From Streptomyces sp. NBC_01275 (GTDB taxonomy: Bacteria; Actinomycetota; Actinomycetes; Streptomycetales; Streptomycetaceae), in the NCBI RefSeq assembly GCF_026340655.1, contig NZ_JAPEOZ010000001.1, forward strand, positions 6,820,001-6,884,000: a stretch of 64,000 bases of DNA. The letters run 5' to 3'. Made by a program: the position numbers and the translations under genes. Numbering within the stretch: position 1 is the first letter of the stretch; every line of letters begins with the position of its first letter. Positions 42,845 to 52,068 of this stretch are shown in pieces. The notes beneath the pieces are model-generated. The model saw nothing but the letters and a program-made list of their open reading frames with translations, was not told the origin of the DNA and did not search any database.

Positions 42845-44014
42845 ATGAGCACCGAGAACCTTCCCCAGAGCCCTGAGCCGAGCCCTGAGCAGCCGTCCCG
42901 CAAGCCGCGCGTGGCCGTCGTGTTCGGCGGTCGCAGCTCCGAACACGGGATCTCCGTGGTCACAGCCGGCGCCGTCCTCAAGGCCATCGACCGGACCAAG
43001 TACGAGGTCCTGCCGATCGGCATCAACCGGGAAGGGCGTTGGTTCCTGACCGCCGACGCGCCGGAGCGCATGGCGATCACCGACCGCCGTACGCCCGACG
43101 TCGAGGAGCTCGCCGAGTCGCGGGAGGGCGGCGTGGTGCTCCCCGTCGACCCCGCGAACCGCGAAGTCGTCTACAGCGAGCCGGGATCGGTGCCCAAGGC
43201 GCTCGGCGAGGTCGACGTCGTCTTCCCCGTCCTGCACGGCCCCTACGGCGAGGACGGCACCCTCCAGGGTCTGCTGGAGCTCTCCGGCGTCCCGTACGTG
43301 GGCGCGGGCGTCCTGGCCTCGGCCGTCGGGCAGGACAAGGAGTACATGAAGCGGGTGTTCACCTCCTTCGGGCTCAAGGTCGGCCCGTACGTGGTGATCC
43401 GGCCGCGCGAGTGGGCGCGGGACGAGTCGGCGGCCCGCAAGAAGATCGTCGACTTCGCGGGCGAGCACGGCTGGCCGCTGTTCGTGAAGCCCGCGCGCGC
43501 GGGCTCCTCGATCGGCATCACCAAGGTCGACGACCTCGCCGGCCTCGACGAGGCGATCGCCGAGGCCCAGCGCCACGACCCGAAGATCCTGGTCGAGGCG
43601 GCGCTGCGGGGCCGCGAGATCGAGTGCGGGGTCCTGGAGTTCGAGGACGGCCCGCGCGCCTCCGTCCCGGCCGAGATCCCGCCGCCGGACGCCCACGCCT
43701 ACTACGACTTCGAGGCGAAGTACATCGACTCGACCCCGGGGCTCGTGCCGGCGCCGCTCACGCCCGAGGAGACGGCCGAGGTGCAGCGGCTGGCGGTCGA
43801 CGCCTTCGAGGCCGCGTCCTGCGAGGGTCTGGTCCGCGCCGACTTCTTCCTCACGGAGGACGGCGAGTTCGTCATCAACGAGATCAACACGATGCCGGGC
43901 TTCACCCCGATCTCGATGTACCCGCAGATGTGGCAGGCGAGCGGGATCGGCTACCCGGAGCTGGTGGACAGGCTGGTACAGGCGGCGCTTCGCAGGTCGA
44001 CGGGCCTGCGCTAG
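42845..44014 (+). CDS. ddlA: D-alanine--D-alanine ligase
   Basis: A 389-aa ATP-grasp ligase joining two D-alanines for peptidoglycan precursors. Motifs are VVFGGRSSEHGIS, the HGPYGEDGT signature, VKPARAGSSIGI, and EINTMPGFTPISMYPQMW near the C-terminus. The active-site Y/F position that separates D-Ala-D-Ala from D-Ala-D-Lac ligases cannot be placed by eye with certainty. TACTCT at 42830-42835 is a plausible -10, with GCTGAC 19 nt further up. It follows gpsA with an 80-nt gap and its own promoter. Confidence 0.95.
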   Translation: MSTENLPQSPEPSPEQPSRKPRVAVVFGGRSSEHGISVVTAGAVLKAIDRTKYEVLPIGINREGRWFLTADAPERMAITDRRTPDVEELAESREGGVVLPVDPANREVVYSEPGSVPKALGEVDVVFPVLHGPYGEDGTLQGLLELSGVPYVGAGVLASAVGQDKEYMKRVFTSFGLKVGPYVVIRPREWARDESAARKKIVDFAGEHGWPLFVKPARAGSSIGITKVDDLAGLDEAIAEAQRHDPKILVEAALRGREIECGVLEFEDGPRASVPAEIPPPDAHAYYDFEAKYIDSTPGLVPAPLTPEETAEVQRLAVDAFEAASCEGLVRADFFLTEDGEFVINEINTMPGFTPISMYPQMWQASGIGYPELVDRLVQAALRRSTGLR

Positions 44015-44018
44015 CCAA

Positions 44019-44074
44019 CCAAGGGGCCAAGGGGCCAAGAGGCCAAGAGGCCAGGGGCCAGGGGGCCCAAGGGG
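44019..44074. repeat. GGCCAAG-type simple tandem repeat
   Basis: About seven imperfect copies of an 8-9-bp unit (GGGGCCAA, GGCCAAGA, GGCCAGGG) directly after the ddlA stop. There is no gene in it; it lies between convergent genes and may act in termination. Confidence 0.7.
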
Positions 44075-44081
44075 CAGAGGC

Positions 44082-44564
44082 TCAGTCGGCGATCCCTTCG
44101 GGGATCGCCTTCTTCACGGCCGAGGCCAGGTCCACCAGCGGCGCCATGCCGTCCGCCGTGCGGTCCTTGGGGATCGTGACCTCCACGTACGCCCTGCGCA
44201 GGGTCGTGGTGAAGTGGAACGACTCGTTCTCCTGCTTCTCCAGCAGCCACCCGACCCCGTTGACCTCCACCCCGTCGGCCTCCGGATCGCTCATCTTCTC
44301 GGGTCGTTCGACACCGCAGCGCAGTATGATCGCCGGGTTCCCCCAGCCCGCGGTCAGCGCGGAGGCGGGTGAGGGGTCCCGGCGGTCGAGGTCGTCCACC
44401 GTGGACGGCAGCGCCTGGTCCAGGTTCCGGCACAGCTTGGTGACGGTCGCCGAGGGGCTGGGAACCGCCGCCGACGTGTCACCGTCTGCTGAGGAGCAGC
44501 CCCCTGCGGCGAGCAGGAGGGCCAGCGAGGGCAGAACAACTGGCCGGTGCCGGAAAAGGTTCAC
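44082..44564 (-). CDS. DUF3515 lipoprotein
   Basis: A 160-aa exported lipoprotein of the DUF3515 family, function unknown. The N-terminal signal (PVVLPSLALLLAAGGC) ends in a lipobox with the cysteine at about residue 23. The domain has LCRNLDQALPSTVDDLDRRD, ALTAGWGNPAIILRCGVERP and GVGWLLEKQENESFHFTT, with two conserved cysteines (after the lipid Cys) that may form a disulphide. The GTG start lies 6 nt after TACGCT on the minus strand, so a leaderless promoter inside the 20-nt gap from the upstream gene is likely. Confidence 0.85.
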   Translation of the reverse strand: MNLFRHRPVVLPSLALLLAAGGCSSADGDTSAAVPSPSATVTKLCRNLDQALPSTVDDLDRRDPSPASALTAGWGNPAIILRCGVERPEKMSDPEADGVEVNGVGWLLEKQENESFHFTTTLRRAYVEVTIPKDRTADGMAPLVDLASAVKKAIPEGIAD

Positions 44565-44584
44565 CGGCCAAGCGTAGACGGGGG

Positions 44585-44818
44585 CTACAGATGCACGACC
44601 GGGCAGGTCAGGGTACGGGTGATCCCGTCCACCTGCTGGACCTTGGCGACCACCATACGGCCGAGGTCGTCCACCGAGTCGGCCTGGGCCCGCACGATCA
44701 CGTCGTACGGACCCGTCACGTCCTCGGCCTGGACGACCCCAGGGATCTTGCTGATCTCCTCGGCGACGGTCGACGCTTTGCCGACCTCCGTCTGGATCAG
44801 GATGTACGCCTGTACCAC
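44585..44818 (-). CDS. Stand-alone Lrp/AsnC ligand-binding (RAM) domain
   Basis: A 77-aa protein consisting only of the Lrp/AsnC effector domain: QAYILIQTEVGKASTVAEEI, then IPGVVQAEDVTGPYDVIVRA and DDLGRMVVAKVQQVDGITRT. There is no DNA-binding helix-turn-helix. Such proteins form oligomers and may bind amino acids or modulate full-length Lrp proteins. GTG 44818 is chosen since GGAGG lies 4 nt upstream and the domain begins there. It is divergent from thiL. Confidence 0.88.
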   Translation of the reverse strand: MVQAYILIQTEVGKASTVAEEISKIPGVVQAEDVTGPYDVIVRAQADSVDDLGRMVVAKVQQVDGITRTLTCPVVHL

Positions 44819-45024
44819 GGAACCTCCAGGGCGGCCACGAGGATCATGTGGGGAAAAGGAACGCCACGGTATCGCGTCGCCGCGCGCCGCGGGGAGACCT
44901 GCGGGGGCCGCGACTCGCGCGCCGGGGTGCAGGCATGACAGAAGCCGACGGTCATCACGACCGTATCGAGGACACTGGTCACGCGCGACTGGGCACGAAC
45001 AGGGACAGAAGGGTCGAAAGGACA

Positions 45025-45990
45025 ATGAAGGGCACTGTTGGTGAGCTCGGCGAGTTCGGGCTCATCAGGGAGCTCACCTCCCGTCTCACCACCACCCCGG
45101 CGGTCCGGGTAGGCCCCGGCGACGACGCCGCCGTGGTCGCCGCCCCCGACCGGCGGGTCGTGGCCAGCACCGACATCCTGCTGGAGGGCCGGCATTTCCG
45201 CCGCGACTGGTCCACCGCCTATGACGTCGGCCGCAAGGCCGCCGCACAGAACCTCGCCGACATCGCCGCCATGGGCGCGGTGCCGACCGCCCTGCTGCTC
45301 GGCCTCGTCGTGCCCGCCGAGCTGCCGGTCACCTGGCCCTCGGAGCTGATGGACGGCCTGCGCGACGAGTGCCAGGTCGCCGGGGCCTCCGTGGTCGGCG
45401 GCGACGTCGTGCGCGGCGACACGATCATGGTGTCGATCACCGCGCTCGGCGATCTGCGCAACCAGGAGCCCATCACCCGGGGCGGCGCCCAGCCCGGCGA
45501 CCTCGTCGCGGTGACCGGCTGGCTGGGCTGGTCCGCGGCCGGGTACGCGGTCCTCTCCCGCGGATTCCGCTCGCCCCGCGCCTTCGTCGAGGCCCACCGC
45601 CGCCCCGAGCCGCCGTACCACGCGGGGCCGGCCGCCGCCGCGCTCGGCGCGACCGCGATGTGCGACGTCAGCGACGGGCTCATCGCCGACCTCGGACACA
45701 TCGCCGAGGCCAGCAAGGTCCGCATCGACATCCGCTCCGGCGCGATCGACATCCCGACGCAGATGAACGACATCGGACAGGCCGTCGGCGTCGACCCCAT
45801 CCAGTGGGTGCTCACCGGGGGCGAGGACCACGCGATCGTGGCGACCTTCCCGCCGGACGTGAAGCTGCCCGCCCGCTGGAAGGTGATCGGCGAGGTCCTC
45901 AACCCGTCCGCCCTGCCCCAGGTGACGGTCGACGGGGCGCCCTGGACCAGCAAGGGCGGCTGGGACCACTTCGGGGACATCGAGTCGTGA
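45025..45990 (+). CDS. thiL: Thiamine-monophosphate kinase
   Basis: A 321-aa PurM-fold kinase phosphorylating thiamine phosphate to thiamine pyrophosphate. Key motifs are [10 protein letters not shown] with the metal-binding aspartates, [12 protein letters not shown], the helix [23 protein letters not shown] and [15 protein letters not shown]. The ATG at 45025 has AAAGGA just upstream and starts right before GELGEFGLI, the usual N-terminus. It overlaps thiD by 4 nt. Confidence 0.94.
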   Translation: MKGTVGELGEFGLIRELTSRLTTTPAVRVGPGDDAAVVAAPDRRVVASTDILLEGRHFRRDWSTAYDVGRKAAAQNLADIAAMGAVPTALLLGLVVPAELPVTWPSELMDGLRDECQVAGASVVGGDVVRGDTIMVSITALGDLRNQEPITRGGAQPGDLVAVTGWLGWSAAGYAVLSRGFRSPRAFVEAHRRPEPPYHAGPAAAALGATAMCDVSDGLIADLGHIAEASKVRIDIRSGAIDIPTQMNDIGQAVGVDPIQWVLTGGEDHAIVATFPPDVKLPARWKVIGEVLNPSALPQVTVDGAPWTSKGGWDHFGDIES

Positions 45991-46799
45991 GCGCACTCCC
46001 GCGCGTGCTGACGGTCGCGGGCTCCGACTCCGGCGGCGGGGCCGGGATCCAGGCCGACCTGAAGACGATGCTCGCGCTCGGCGTGCACGGCATGAGCGTG
46101 ATCACGGCGGTCACCGCGCAGAACTCCCTCGGCGTGCAGGGCGCTTGGCAGCTGCCGGTGGAGGCGGTGCGGGCCCAGTACCGCAGCGTCGTCGACGACA
46201 TCGGCGTCCAGGCCGTGAAGACGGGCATGCTAGCTTCCGCCGAACTCGTGGAGACGGTCGCCGAGTTGATCGCCGATTCGATCGCCGACACGGGTGTTCC
46301 CGTGGTCGTCGACCCGGTCGGCGTCTCCAAGCACGGCGACCCGCTGCTGGCCGCCTCCGCGCTGGACTGCGTCCGCACGAAACTCCTGCCGGTCGCGACC
46401 GTCGCCACCCCGAACCTCGACGAGGTGGCCCAACTCACCGGCGTACACGTCGAGTCGGAGTCCGGGCTGCGGGAGGCCGCGGCCGCCGTGCTGGCCTACG
46501 GCCCGCGGTGGGCGCTGATCAAGGGCGGCCATCTCCCCGGCGACGCCGTGGACCTGCTGACGGACGGCGTCGAGGAGCACTGGCTGCGCGCACCGCGCCT
46601 CGACAACCGCCACACGCACGGCACGGGCTGCACCCTCGCGTCCGCGATCGCCGCACAGCTCGCGCAGGGCCGCCCCGTGCCGGAGGCGGTGACGGCGGCC
46701 AAGCGGTACGTCACCGGAGCGATCACGGCCGGCTTCGCCCTCGGCACGGGAATCGGCCCGGTGGACCACGGCTGGGACCTCACACGGGGTACGTCCTGA
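45987..46799 (+). CDS. thiD: Hydroxymethylpyrimidine/phosphomethylpyrimidine kinase
   Basis: A 270-aa ribokinase-fold enzyme phosphorylating HMP and HMP-P in thiamine synthesis or salvage. Motifs are [15 protein letters not shown] at the N-terminus, [31 protein letters not shown] and the anion hole [15 protein letters not shown]. The GTG overlaps the thiL stop (GTGA), so thiL-thiD is an operon, closed by a very strong hairpin. Confidence 0.94.
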   Translation: MSALPRVLTVAGSDSGGGAGIQADLKTMLALGVHGMSVITAVTAQNSLGVQGAWQLPVEAVRAQYRSVVDDIGVQAVKTGMLASAELVETVAELIADSIADTGVPVVVDPVGVSKHGDPLLAASALDCVRTKLLPVATVATPNLDEVAQLTGVHVESESGLREAAAAVLAYGPRWALIKGGHLPGDAVDLLTDGVEEHWLRAPRLDNRHTHGTGCTLASAIAAQLAQGRPVPEAVTAAKRYVTGAITAGFALGTGIGPVDHGWDLTRGTS

Positions 46800-46816
46800 G
46801 CCTGCTCTTGGGCACA

Positions 46817-46854
46817 GCATTGAGCCGGTCCACCCAGGTGGACCGGCTCAATGC
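46817..46854. terminator. Perfect 18-bp bidirectional terminator
   Basis: GCATTGAGCCGGTCCACC (46817-46834) and its exact complement (46837-46854), between convergent thiD and rpmB. Confidence 0.9.
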
Positions 46855-46889
46855 AGCGAACCAGCAGTGGCCGCGCGCTTAGCTGTACG

Positions 46890-47075
46890 TCAGCGCGAGA
46901 CCTTGCCGGCCTTGATGCACGAGGTGCAAGCGTTCACGCGCTTCGGCGTCCCGCCGACCACGGTACGGACGCGCTGGATGTTCGGGTTCCAGCGACGGGA
47001 CGTACGGCGGTGCGAGTGCGAGATGTTGTTGCCGAAGCTCGGCCCCTTGCCACAGACGTCGCAGTTGGCAGCCAC
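46890..47075 (-). CDS. rpmB: 50S ribosomal protein L28
   Basis: A 61-aa ribosomal protein. It has [20 protein letters not shown] at the N-terminus and [10 protein letters not shown] at the C-terminus. The two CxxC pairs make it the zinc-binding (C+) form; actinomycetes usually also carry a zinc-free paralogue elsewhere. GTG 47075 has TTTGGAG upstream. Its transcript seems to begin at a 20-bp perfect palindrome. Confidence 0.95.
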   Translation of the reverse strand: MAANCDVCGKGPSFGNNISHSHRRTSRRWNPNIQRVRTVVGGTPKRVNACTSCIKAGKVSR

Positions 47076-47110
47076 GGGTCACTCCAAAGACTTCAGATGC
47101 ACTTACGGTT

Positions 47111-47139
47111 GATCCCGGCATGCCGGGATCAGGATCATA
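47111..47139 (-). promoter_or_regulatory. rpmB promoter with palindrome at start of transcript
   Basis: The minus-strand -10 TATGAT is the complement of 47134-47139. Immediately downstream lies the perfect 20-bp palindrome GATCCCGGCATGCCGGGATC (47111-47130), at or just after the expected +1. It is either an operator or a 5'-end hairpin. Confidence 0.5.
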
Positions 47140-47317
47140 GGATCTGAGTGGCGCTGCCAGGGGGAGAGCCCGATGTGATCGGGCAACCGGAGCAGCATAC
47201 AACGACTGCGCCAGTACAACGAAACTACCATGGCTGCTCAGGGCCTCGTCCCCGGCACCGACCTCGGCGCCGACTCGGTCTACGCTGCGTCCAGTCCAGC
47301 CGCTCAAGGAGGCGCAG

Positions 47318-49066
47318 GTGGCGCAGGTGCCGCAGACATTCTTCGATGCTCTCGCGGTGCGCACCTGGTGCGGTCTCGCGCTCGCCGCGCTGGGCCGCGC
47401 GCGCGAGGAGATCGACGCGATCAACGTCTACCCGGTCGCGGACGGGGACACCGGCACCAACCTGTATCTGACCGTCGAGTCGGCGGCGACCGCCGTCGAG
47501 GCGGTGTTCGCGGGGTACGAGGCCGGTTCGACGCCTCTCAGCGAGTCCGTCGGGGAGTCCGTCAGCGGGTCCGTCGGTGAGCACCTCGGTGACACGGGTC
47601 CCACGCTCGCCGACGCCGCGCACGCGATGGCGCACGGCGCGCTCATAGGCGCGCGCGGGAACTCCGGCACGATCCTCGCGCAGCTGCTGCGCGGCATGGC
47701 CCAGGTGCTCGCCGCCGAGCGTGGGGCTCCCCACACCGACGGGGACGGCCTGCGGCTGGCCCTGCGGCACGCGGCCGACTCCGCTCGCCAGGCCGTCGCC
47801 CACCCCGTCGAGGGCACCGTCCTGTCCGTCGCCTCGGCCGCCGCCGACGCGGCCGGGGAAGCGGAGGGGGACTGCGGGACCGTCTCCCGGGCGGCCTACC
47901 AGGGGGCCTGCGCGGCCCTCGCCGCGACCCCGGGGCAGCTGGCCGTCCTGGAGCACGCCGGAGTCGTGGACGCGGGCGGGCGGGGGCTGGTGGCGGTGCT
48001 CGCGGCGCTGGTGGAGACCTTCACGGGGGAGACGCCCGGGTACTCCGGGGCCGCTTCCGGGATCCACCCGGCTCACCCCGTCCACGCGCGCGTGGAGTCC
48101 GCCCCGCCGGACGCCTGCGCCGACGGGCCGGGGGACGGCGGCGGGCCCGCCTTCGAGGTGATCTACCTCCTGGAGGCCGAGGACGCGGCCGTCGCACGGC
48201 TGCGGCAGCGGCTGGACGCTCTGGGGGACTCGCTCGTCGTGGTCGGCGGCGACGGCCTGTGGAACATCCATGTGCACGTGGACGACGCGGGCGCCGCCGT
48301 GGAGGCGGGCGTCGAGGCCGGGCGGCCGTACCGGATCCGCATCACGCACTTCGGCGTCGACGACGCGCACGCGCGCGGGGGCGAGCGTCCGCCGCGCGAA
48401 CGGGCCCAGCGGGCGGTCGTCGCGGTCGTGCCCGGCGAGGGCCTGGCCGGGCTGTACACCGAGGCCGGCGCGACCACGGTCCTCGCACGCCCCGGTGAGC
48501 CGCCCGCCAGCGGTGAGCTCGTCGAGGCCGTACGACGGGCCCACGCGCGCGAGGTCGTCCTGCTGCCCAACGACGCCGATCTACGTCACACCGCGGCCGC
48601 GGCCGCCGAGCAGGCCCGCACGGAGGGCATCCGGGTGGCGCTGATCCCGACCCGCTCCGCGGTGCAGGGGATCGCCGCGCTGGCCGTGCACGAGCCGGAC
48701 CGGCGCTTCGACGAGGACGTCGTCTCGATGACCTCGGCGGCCGGCGCCACCCGCTACGCCGAGGTGGCCGTCGCCGAACGCCAGTCCTGGACCATGGCCG
48801 GCATCTGCCAGGCCGGCGACGTCCTCGGGCTCGTCGACGGCGACGTCGCCGTGATCGGCACGGACGTCACCGTCACCGCCGAGGCCGTCCTGGACCGCAT
48901 GCTCGCGGCGGGCGGCGAACTGGTCACCCTGGTCCTCGGCGACGACGCCCCCGAAGGCGTCGCCGAGCGCCTGGAGGCGAGGGTGCGCGAGGCATACCTC
49001 GCCGTCGACACGGTCGTCTACCGGGGCGGCCGCCAAGGCGCGCTCCTGCTGATCGGCGTGGAGTAG
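47318..49066 (+). CDS. DAK2-domain kinase, FakA-like
   Basis: A 582-aa protein with the DAK2/FakA layout. The N-terminal DAK2 (DhaL) domain has INVYPVADGDTGTNL with the ADP-Mg aspartates, LIGARGNSGTILAQLL and DAGGRGLVAVL. A middle domain follows with the sequence WNIHVHVDDAGAAVEAG, and a C-terminal DegV/DhaK-like domain with VLLPNDADL and AVQGIAAL. In Firmicutes such proteins phosphorylate fatty acids bound to FakB; the actinobacterial role is inferred. GTG 47318 has AAGGAGG 5 nt upstream. It precedes recG in order but is separated from it by the HSP90-TPR pair. Confidence 0.85.
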   Translation: MAQVPQTFFDALAVRTWCGLALAALGRAREEIDAINVYPVADGDTGTNLYLTVESAATAVEAVFAGYEAGSTPLSESVGESVSGSVGEHLGDTGPTLADAAHAMAHGALIGARGNSGTILAQLLRGMAQVLAAERGAPHTDGDGLRLALRHAADSARQAVAHPVEGTVLSVASAAADAAGEAEGDCGTVSRAAYQGACAALAATPGQLAVLEHAGVVDAGGRGLVAVLAALVETFTGETPGYSGAASGIHPAHPVHARVESAPPDACADGPGDGGGPAFEVIYLLEAEDAAVARLRQRLDALGDSLVVVGGDGLWNIHVHVDDAGAAVEAGVEAGRPYRIRITHFGVDDAHARGGERPPRERAQRAVVAVVPGEGLAGLYTEAGATTVLARPGEPPASGELVEAVRRAHAREVVLLPNDADLRHTAAAAAEQARTEGIRVALIPTRSAVQGIAALAVHEPDRRFDEDVVSMTSAAGATRYAEVAVAERQSWTMAGICQAGDVLGLVDGDVAVIGTDVTVTAEAVLDRMLAAGGELVTLVLGDDAPEGVAERLEARVREAYLAVDTVVYRGGRQGALLLIGVE

Positions 49067-49098
49067 CCCCGGACTCCGGCCCCCGGCCCGGCCCCGGC

Positions 49099-52068
49099 TC
49101 AGTCCGTCGTCTGTTCCGCCACCACCTGGAGCAGTTGTTCGGCCTCCGCCCGCCGTGCCGGTGCTGTGTCGTCGCCGTCGGAGTCCGCGTCGCCGTAGCG
49201 GTCCATGTCGCCGACGTCGGCGGCGCTCGCCGACTCCGGGTACGCCCGTAGCACCGCACGTGCGCGTGCCGCCGCGGCCGACGGGCGGCCCAGGTCGGTC
49301 TCCAGCCAGCCCGCGGCCAGTTCGGCGCCGGTGCGGGCGTGCAGGGCGCTGTCGCCCAGGGCGACGAACACGGCGACCGCCTCCGCCATCTGGGACAGCG
49401 CCTCCTCCAGGGTGGCCCGGATCGAGTCGTCGTCGGCGTCCTCGGCCGCCGAGCGGGCCAGCAGGTCCCCGAACTGGCGGTGGGTGTGGCCGAGTTCGGC
49501 GACGAGCCGCAGCCGCGCCGCCTCGTCCCGCGCCGCGTCGAACGCGTCCGCGCACTCCTCGACCGCGCTTGTCATGAGCGCGTGTGCCGCGCCCGGCCCG
49601 TCCTCCGTGCGCAGCGCCAGCCACGCACGGGCGCGCACGGAGCGGACGAGACCGTGCACGTTGCCGAGGCCCCGCCACAGCTCGCCCGCGCGCGCGTACG
49701 CCCGGTCCGCCTCGGCGTGCAGCCCCGCCCGGCCGAGGGACTCGGCGGCCAGATGGGCGAGGGTCGCGTGGTCGTGCTGCTCGGGCCAGTGCCGGGCGAT
49801 CTCGGCGGCCTGCAGTCGGCGTTCGGCGGCGTCCCGGTGCTCCCCGAGCTCGCTCAGACAGTCGCCCAGCCACCACTGCGTCTGGACGACCGCCCCGTCG
49901 CCGTGCGTCTGGGCGGACAGGTCCGCCAGCGCCGACTCCAGCACCTCCGCGGCCTCCGCCCAGCGGCCCTGCCGCACCAGGAACCCGCCCAGCTGGTGCC
50001 GCGCCCACGCCCCGAACGTCGGACCTTCGTCCGCCTCGTCGGCCCAGTGCGCCGCCTCCAGGGCGTACTCGGCGGCCTCCTCGGACAGCCCCCGGCCGCC
50101 GACGACCTCGGCGAGCTGCAGATACAGCTGTGCGCGTCCCGTCGCCTCCAGGTGCGGCCCCCCGTGGTCCAGGGCCGCCCGCAGCGCCCGCTCGGCCTCC
50201 ACCATGTCGCCCAGCTGATGGGCGAGAGCGGCGAGCCGTGCCTCGTACTCCACCGCGAACCACGGCAGCCCTGCTGCGACGAACCCCGTCGCGGCCCACG
50301 AGAACAGCTCCACGGCCCCTTCCAGGTCCCCGGTACGGGTCGCCAGCTCCGCGAGCATCGCCTGCGCCTCGGAGACCCGCGCGGCGAGCCGGACGTCGTC
50401 CTCGGTGCGTCCCTCGACGAGCGCGAGCACCTCCCGCACGGCCGCCTCCGCGTCGGACAGGAGCGTGTCGCCGGCCTGCTCCTCGGCCTCGTGCACCCGC
50501 CGCATCAGGATCCGCGCCCGCGCCATCACCACGGACGCCGTCTGCCGTACGCCCGTGCCGTCCTCGGCGTAGAGCGCGAGGACCGCGTCGTAGGGCTCGG
50601 CGACAGCCGTGAGCGCCTCGTCCACGTCACCCGCGAGAGCGTGCACGTACGCGGCACGCGCGCGTGCCGCCAGGGCCTCCCCTGGGTCGCCCGCCTCCGT
50701 GTACAGCTCGGCGGCGCGCTCGAAGAGCTCGACGCCCTCGGGGCCGAGGTCCATCGCCTCGTGGTCGGCGATCTCCGCGCGGTCCCGCGCCGCCAGCTCG
50801 ACGCCCTCCGCGGCGCGCGCCACCTCCGCCCACGCCTCCACTGCGCGCGGCTGAAGCGTGTCCGACAGCCGTCGGGCCTCGGCGAGCAGGGCGGACAGGT
50901 CGGGCGCAGCGACCGCCGGAGCCGGCGCCGGGACGGGCGCGTACGCCGCCGCCAGCACCGCCCGCACCCCCAACGGCAGTCGCTCCACCAGCGGACGCTG
51001 CGCCATACGCGCGCGTGCCCGCTCGGTGACGTACGACGTGCCGTTGCGCTCGTCGAACCGCGCGGCCAGTGCGAGGGCCTGCGCACGCGCGTGTGCGGCG
51101 AGTTCGGCCGCGTCCCAGCCCCGGCCGGCCGGCCCGGGCACCCGCTGCCCGGCCAGCCCGAGCTCGGACAGCCGGTCCATGATCAGCACGACCACGCTCA
51201 GGAACTCCAGCCTGCTGCGCGGATGCCCCTCGTCCGTGAAGTACGCCGGCCGCTCCGCGAGCAGCTCGAGACCCCGCGCCTCGTTGCCGGTCAGCGCGCA
51301 GAACTCGACGTGGTCGGCGTACGCGCCCCGCATGCTCTCCATGGGCCGTACGAGCCGGAAGCCCCGCAGGTGGTTGGCGCGCGCCTCGTCCACGCGGCCC
51401 AGCCGCAACAGCGGCAGCAGGGACGACGCGAGCACGGTGTGCGGCTCGTGCGCGCAGGTGTACGCGCCCTCGAGGACGGGCTCCCACAGCTCCAGCGCCG
51501 CCGCGTCCCGGCCGCGCTCCGCCTGCCACCAGCCCTGCCCGTGCAGCTCGCACGCGTGACAGTCGGCCATGGCGTCCCGGTCCGCGGCCAGCCACGCGGC
51601 GAACGCCCGCTCGGCCCGCTCCACGTCCCCCACATGCGCCGCGACGCTGAACTCGGCGCTGCGCACCGCCCGCTCGGAGTGCCCGGCGAGCCGGTAGCGG
51701 TGCTCCATCTCGCCGAGCCACTTCTCCACCGACGCCAGCGGCACGTGCGGCTGGTCGAGCATGCCCGCCGACACCCACTTGAAGACCCAGTGCAGCGAGT
51801 GCGTCTCGTGCGCGTCGAAGTCCTCCGGCCGTTCGTCCCACATGCGCAGCAGCCGCGCGAACGGGACGAACATCTTGGCCTTCTCGGAGCTGTAGTTGTA
51901 GACCTTCAGCTGGTGTCCGAGCGCCTCGATCACCGCGAGCGGCTCGTTCAGCTGCTCGGCCTGGGTCAACAGCTGCTCCGCGCGCGCGTTGCGCGCCGGG
52001 CCCTCCGGCTGCTCGCCGTTCTCCGCCATCGCCCGGCGGAGCGCGTCGAAGTCCGTGATCTCACTCAT
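49099..52068 (-). CDS. TPR-repeat protein coupled to HSP90-like ATPase
   Basis: A 989-aa soluble helical-repeat protein. Almost the whole length is A/E/L-rich helix pairs of TPR/SEL1 type, for example AERAFAAWLAADRDAMADCH, RQGRWAEAAEVLESALADL and DRAYARAGELWRGLGNVHGL. No enzymatic motif is visible. The ATG overlaps the stop of the HSP90-like gene by one base (ATGA), so synthesis is coupled and the two probably interact. In eukaryotes TPR proteins are HSP90 co-chaperones, but whether that analogy holds here is inference. Confidence 0.85.
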   Translation of the reverse strand: MSEITDFDALRRAMAENGEQPEGPARNARAEQLLTQAEQLNEPLAVIEALGHQLKVYNYSSEKAKMFVPFARLLRMWDERPEDFDAHETHSLHWVFKWVSAGMLDQPHVPLASVEKWLGEMEHRYRLAGHSERAVRSAEFSVAAHVGDVERAERAFAAWLAADRDAMADCHACELHGQGWWQAERGRDAAALELWEPVLEGAYTCAHEPHTVLASSLLPLLRLGRVDEARANHLRGFRLVRPMESMRGAYADHVEFCALTGNEARGLELLAERPAYFTDEGHPRSRLEFLSVVVLIMDRLSELGLAGQRVPGPAGRGWDAAELAAHARAQALALAARFDERNGTSYVTERARARMAQRPLVERLPLGVRAVLAAAYAPVPAPAPAVAAPDLSALLAEARRLSDTLQPRAVEAWAEVARAAEGVELAARDRAEIADHEAMDLGPEGVELFERAAELYTEAGDPGEALAARARAAYVHALAGDVDEALTAVAEPYDAVLALYAEDGTGVRQTASVVMARARILMRRVHEAEEQAGDTLLSDAEAAVREVLALVEGRTEDDVRLAARVSEAQAMLAELATRTGDLEGAVELFSWAATGFVAAGLPWFAVEYEARLAALAHQLGDMVEAERALRAALDHGGPHLEATGRAQLYLQLAEVVGGRGLSEEAAEYALEAAHWADEADEGPTFGAWARHQLGGFLVRQGRWAEAAEVLESALADLSAQTHGDGAVVQTQWWLGDCLSELGEHRDAAERRLQAAEIARHWPEQHDHATLAHLAAESLGRAGLHAEADRAYARAGELWRGLGNVHGLVRSVRARAWLALRTEDGPGAAHALMTSAVEECADAFDAARDEAARLRLVAELGHTHRQFGDLLARSAAEDADDDSIRATLEEALSQMAEAVAVFVALGDSALHARTGAELAAGWLETDLGRPSAAAARARAVLRAYPESASAADVGDMDRYGDADSDGDDTAPARRAEAEQLLQVVAEQTTD

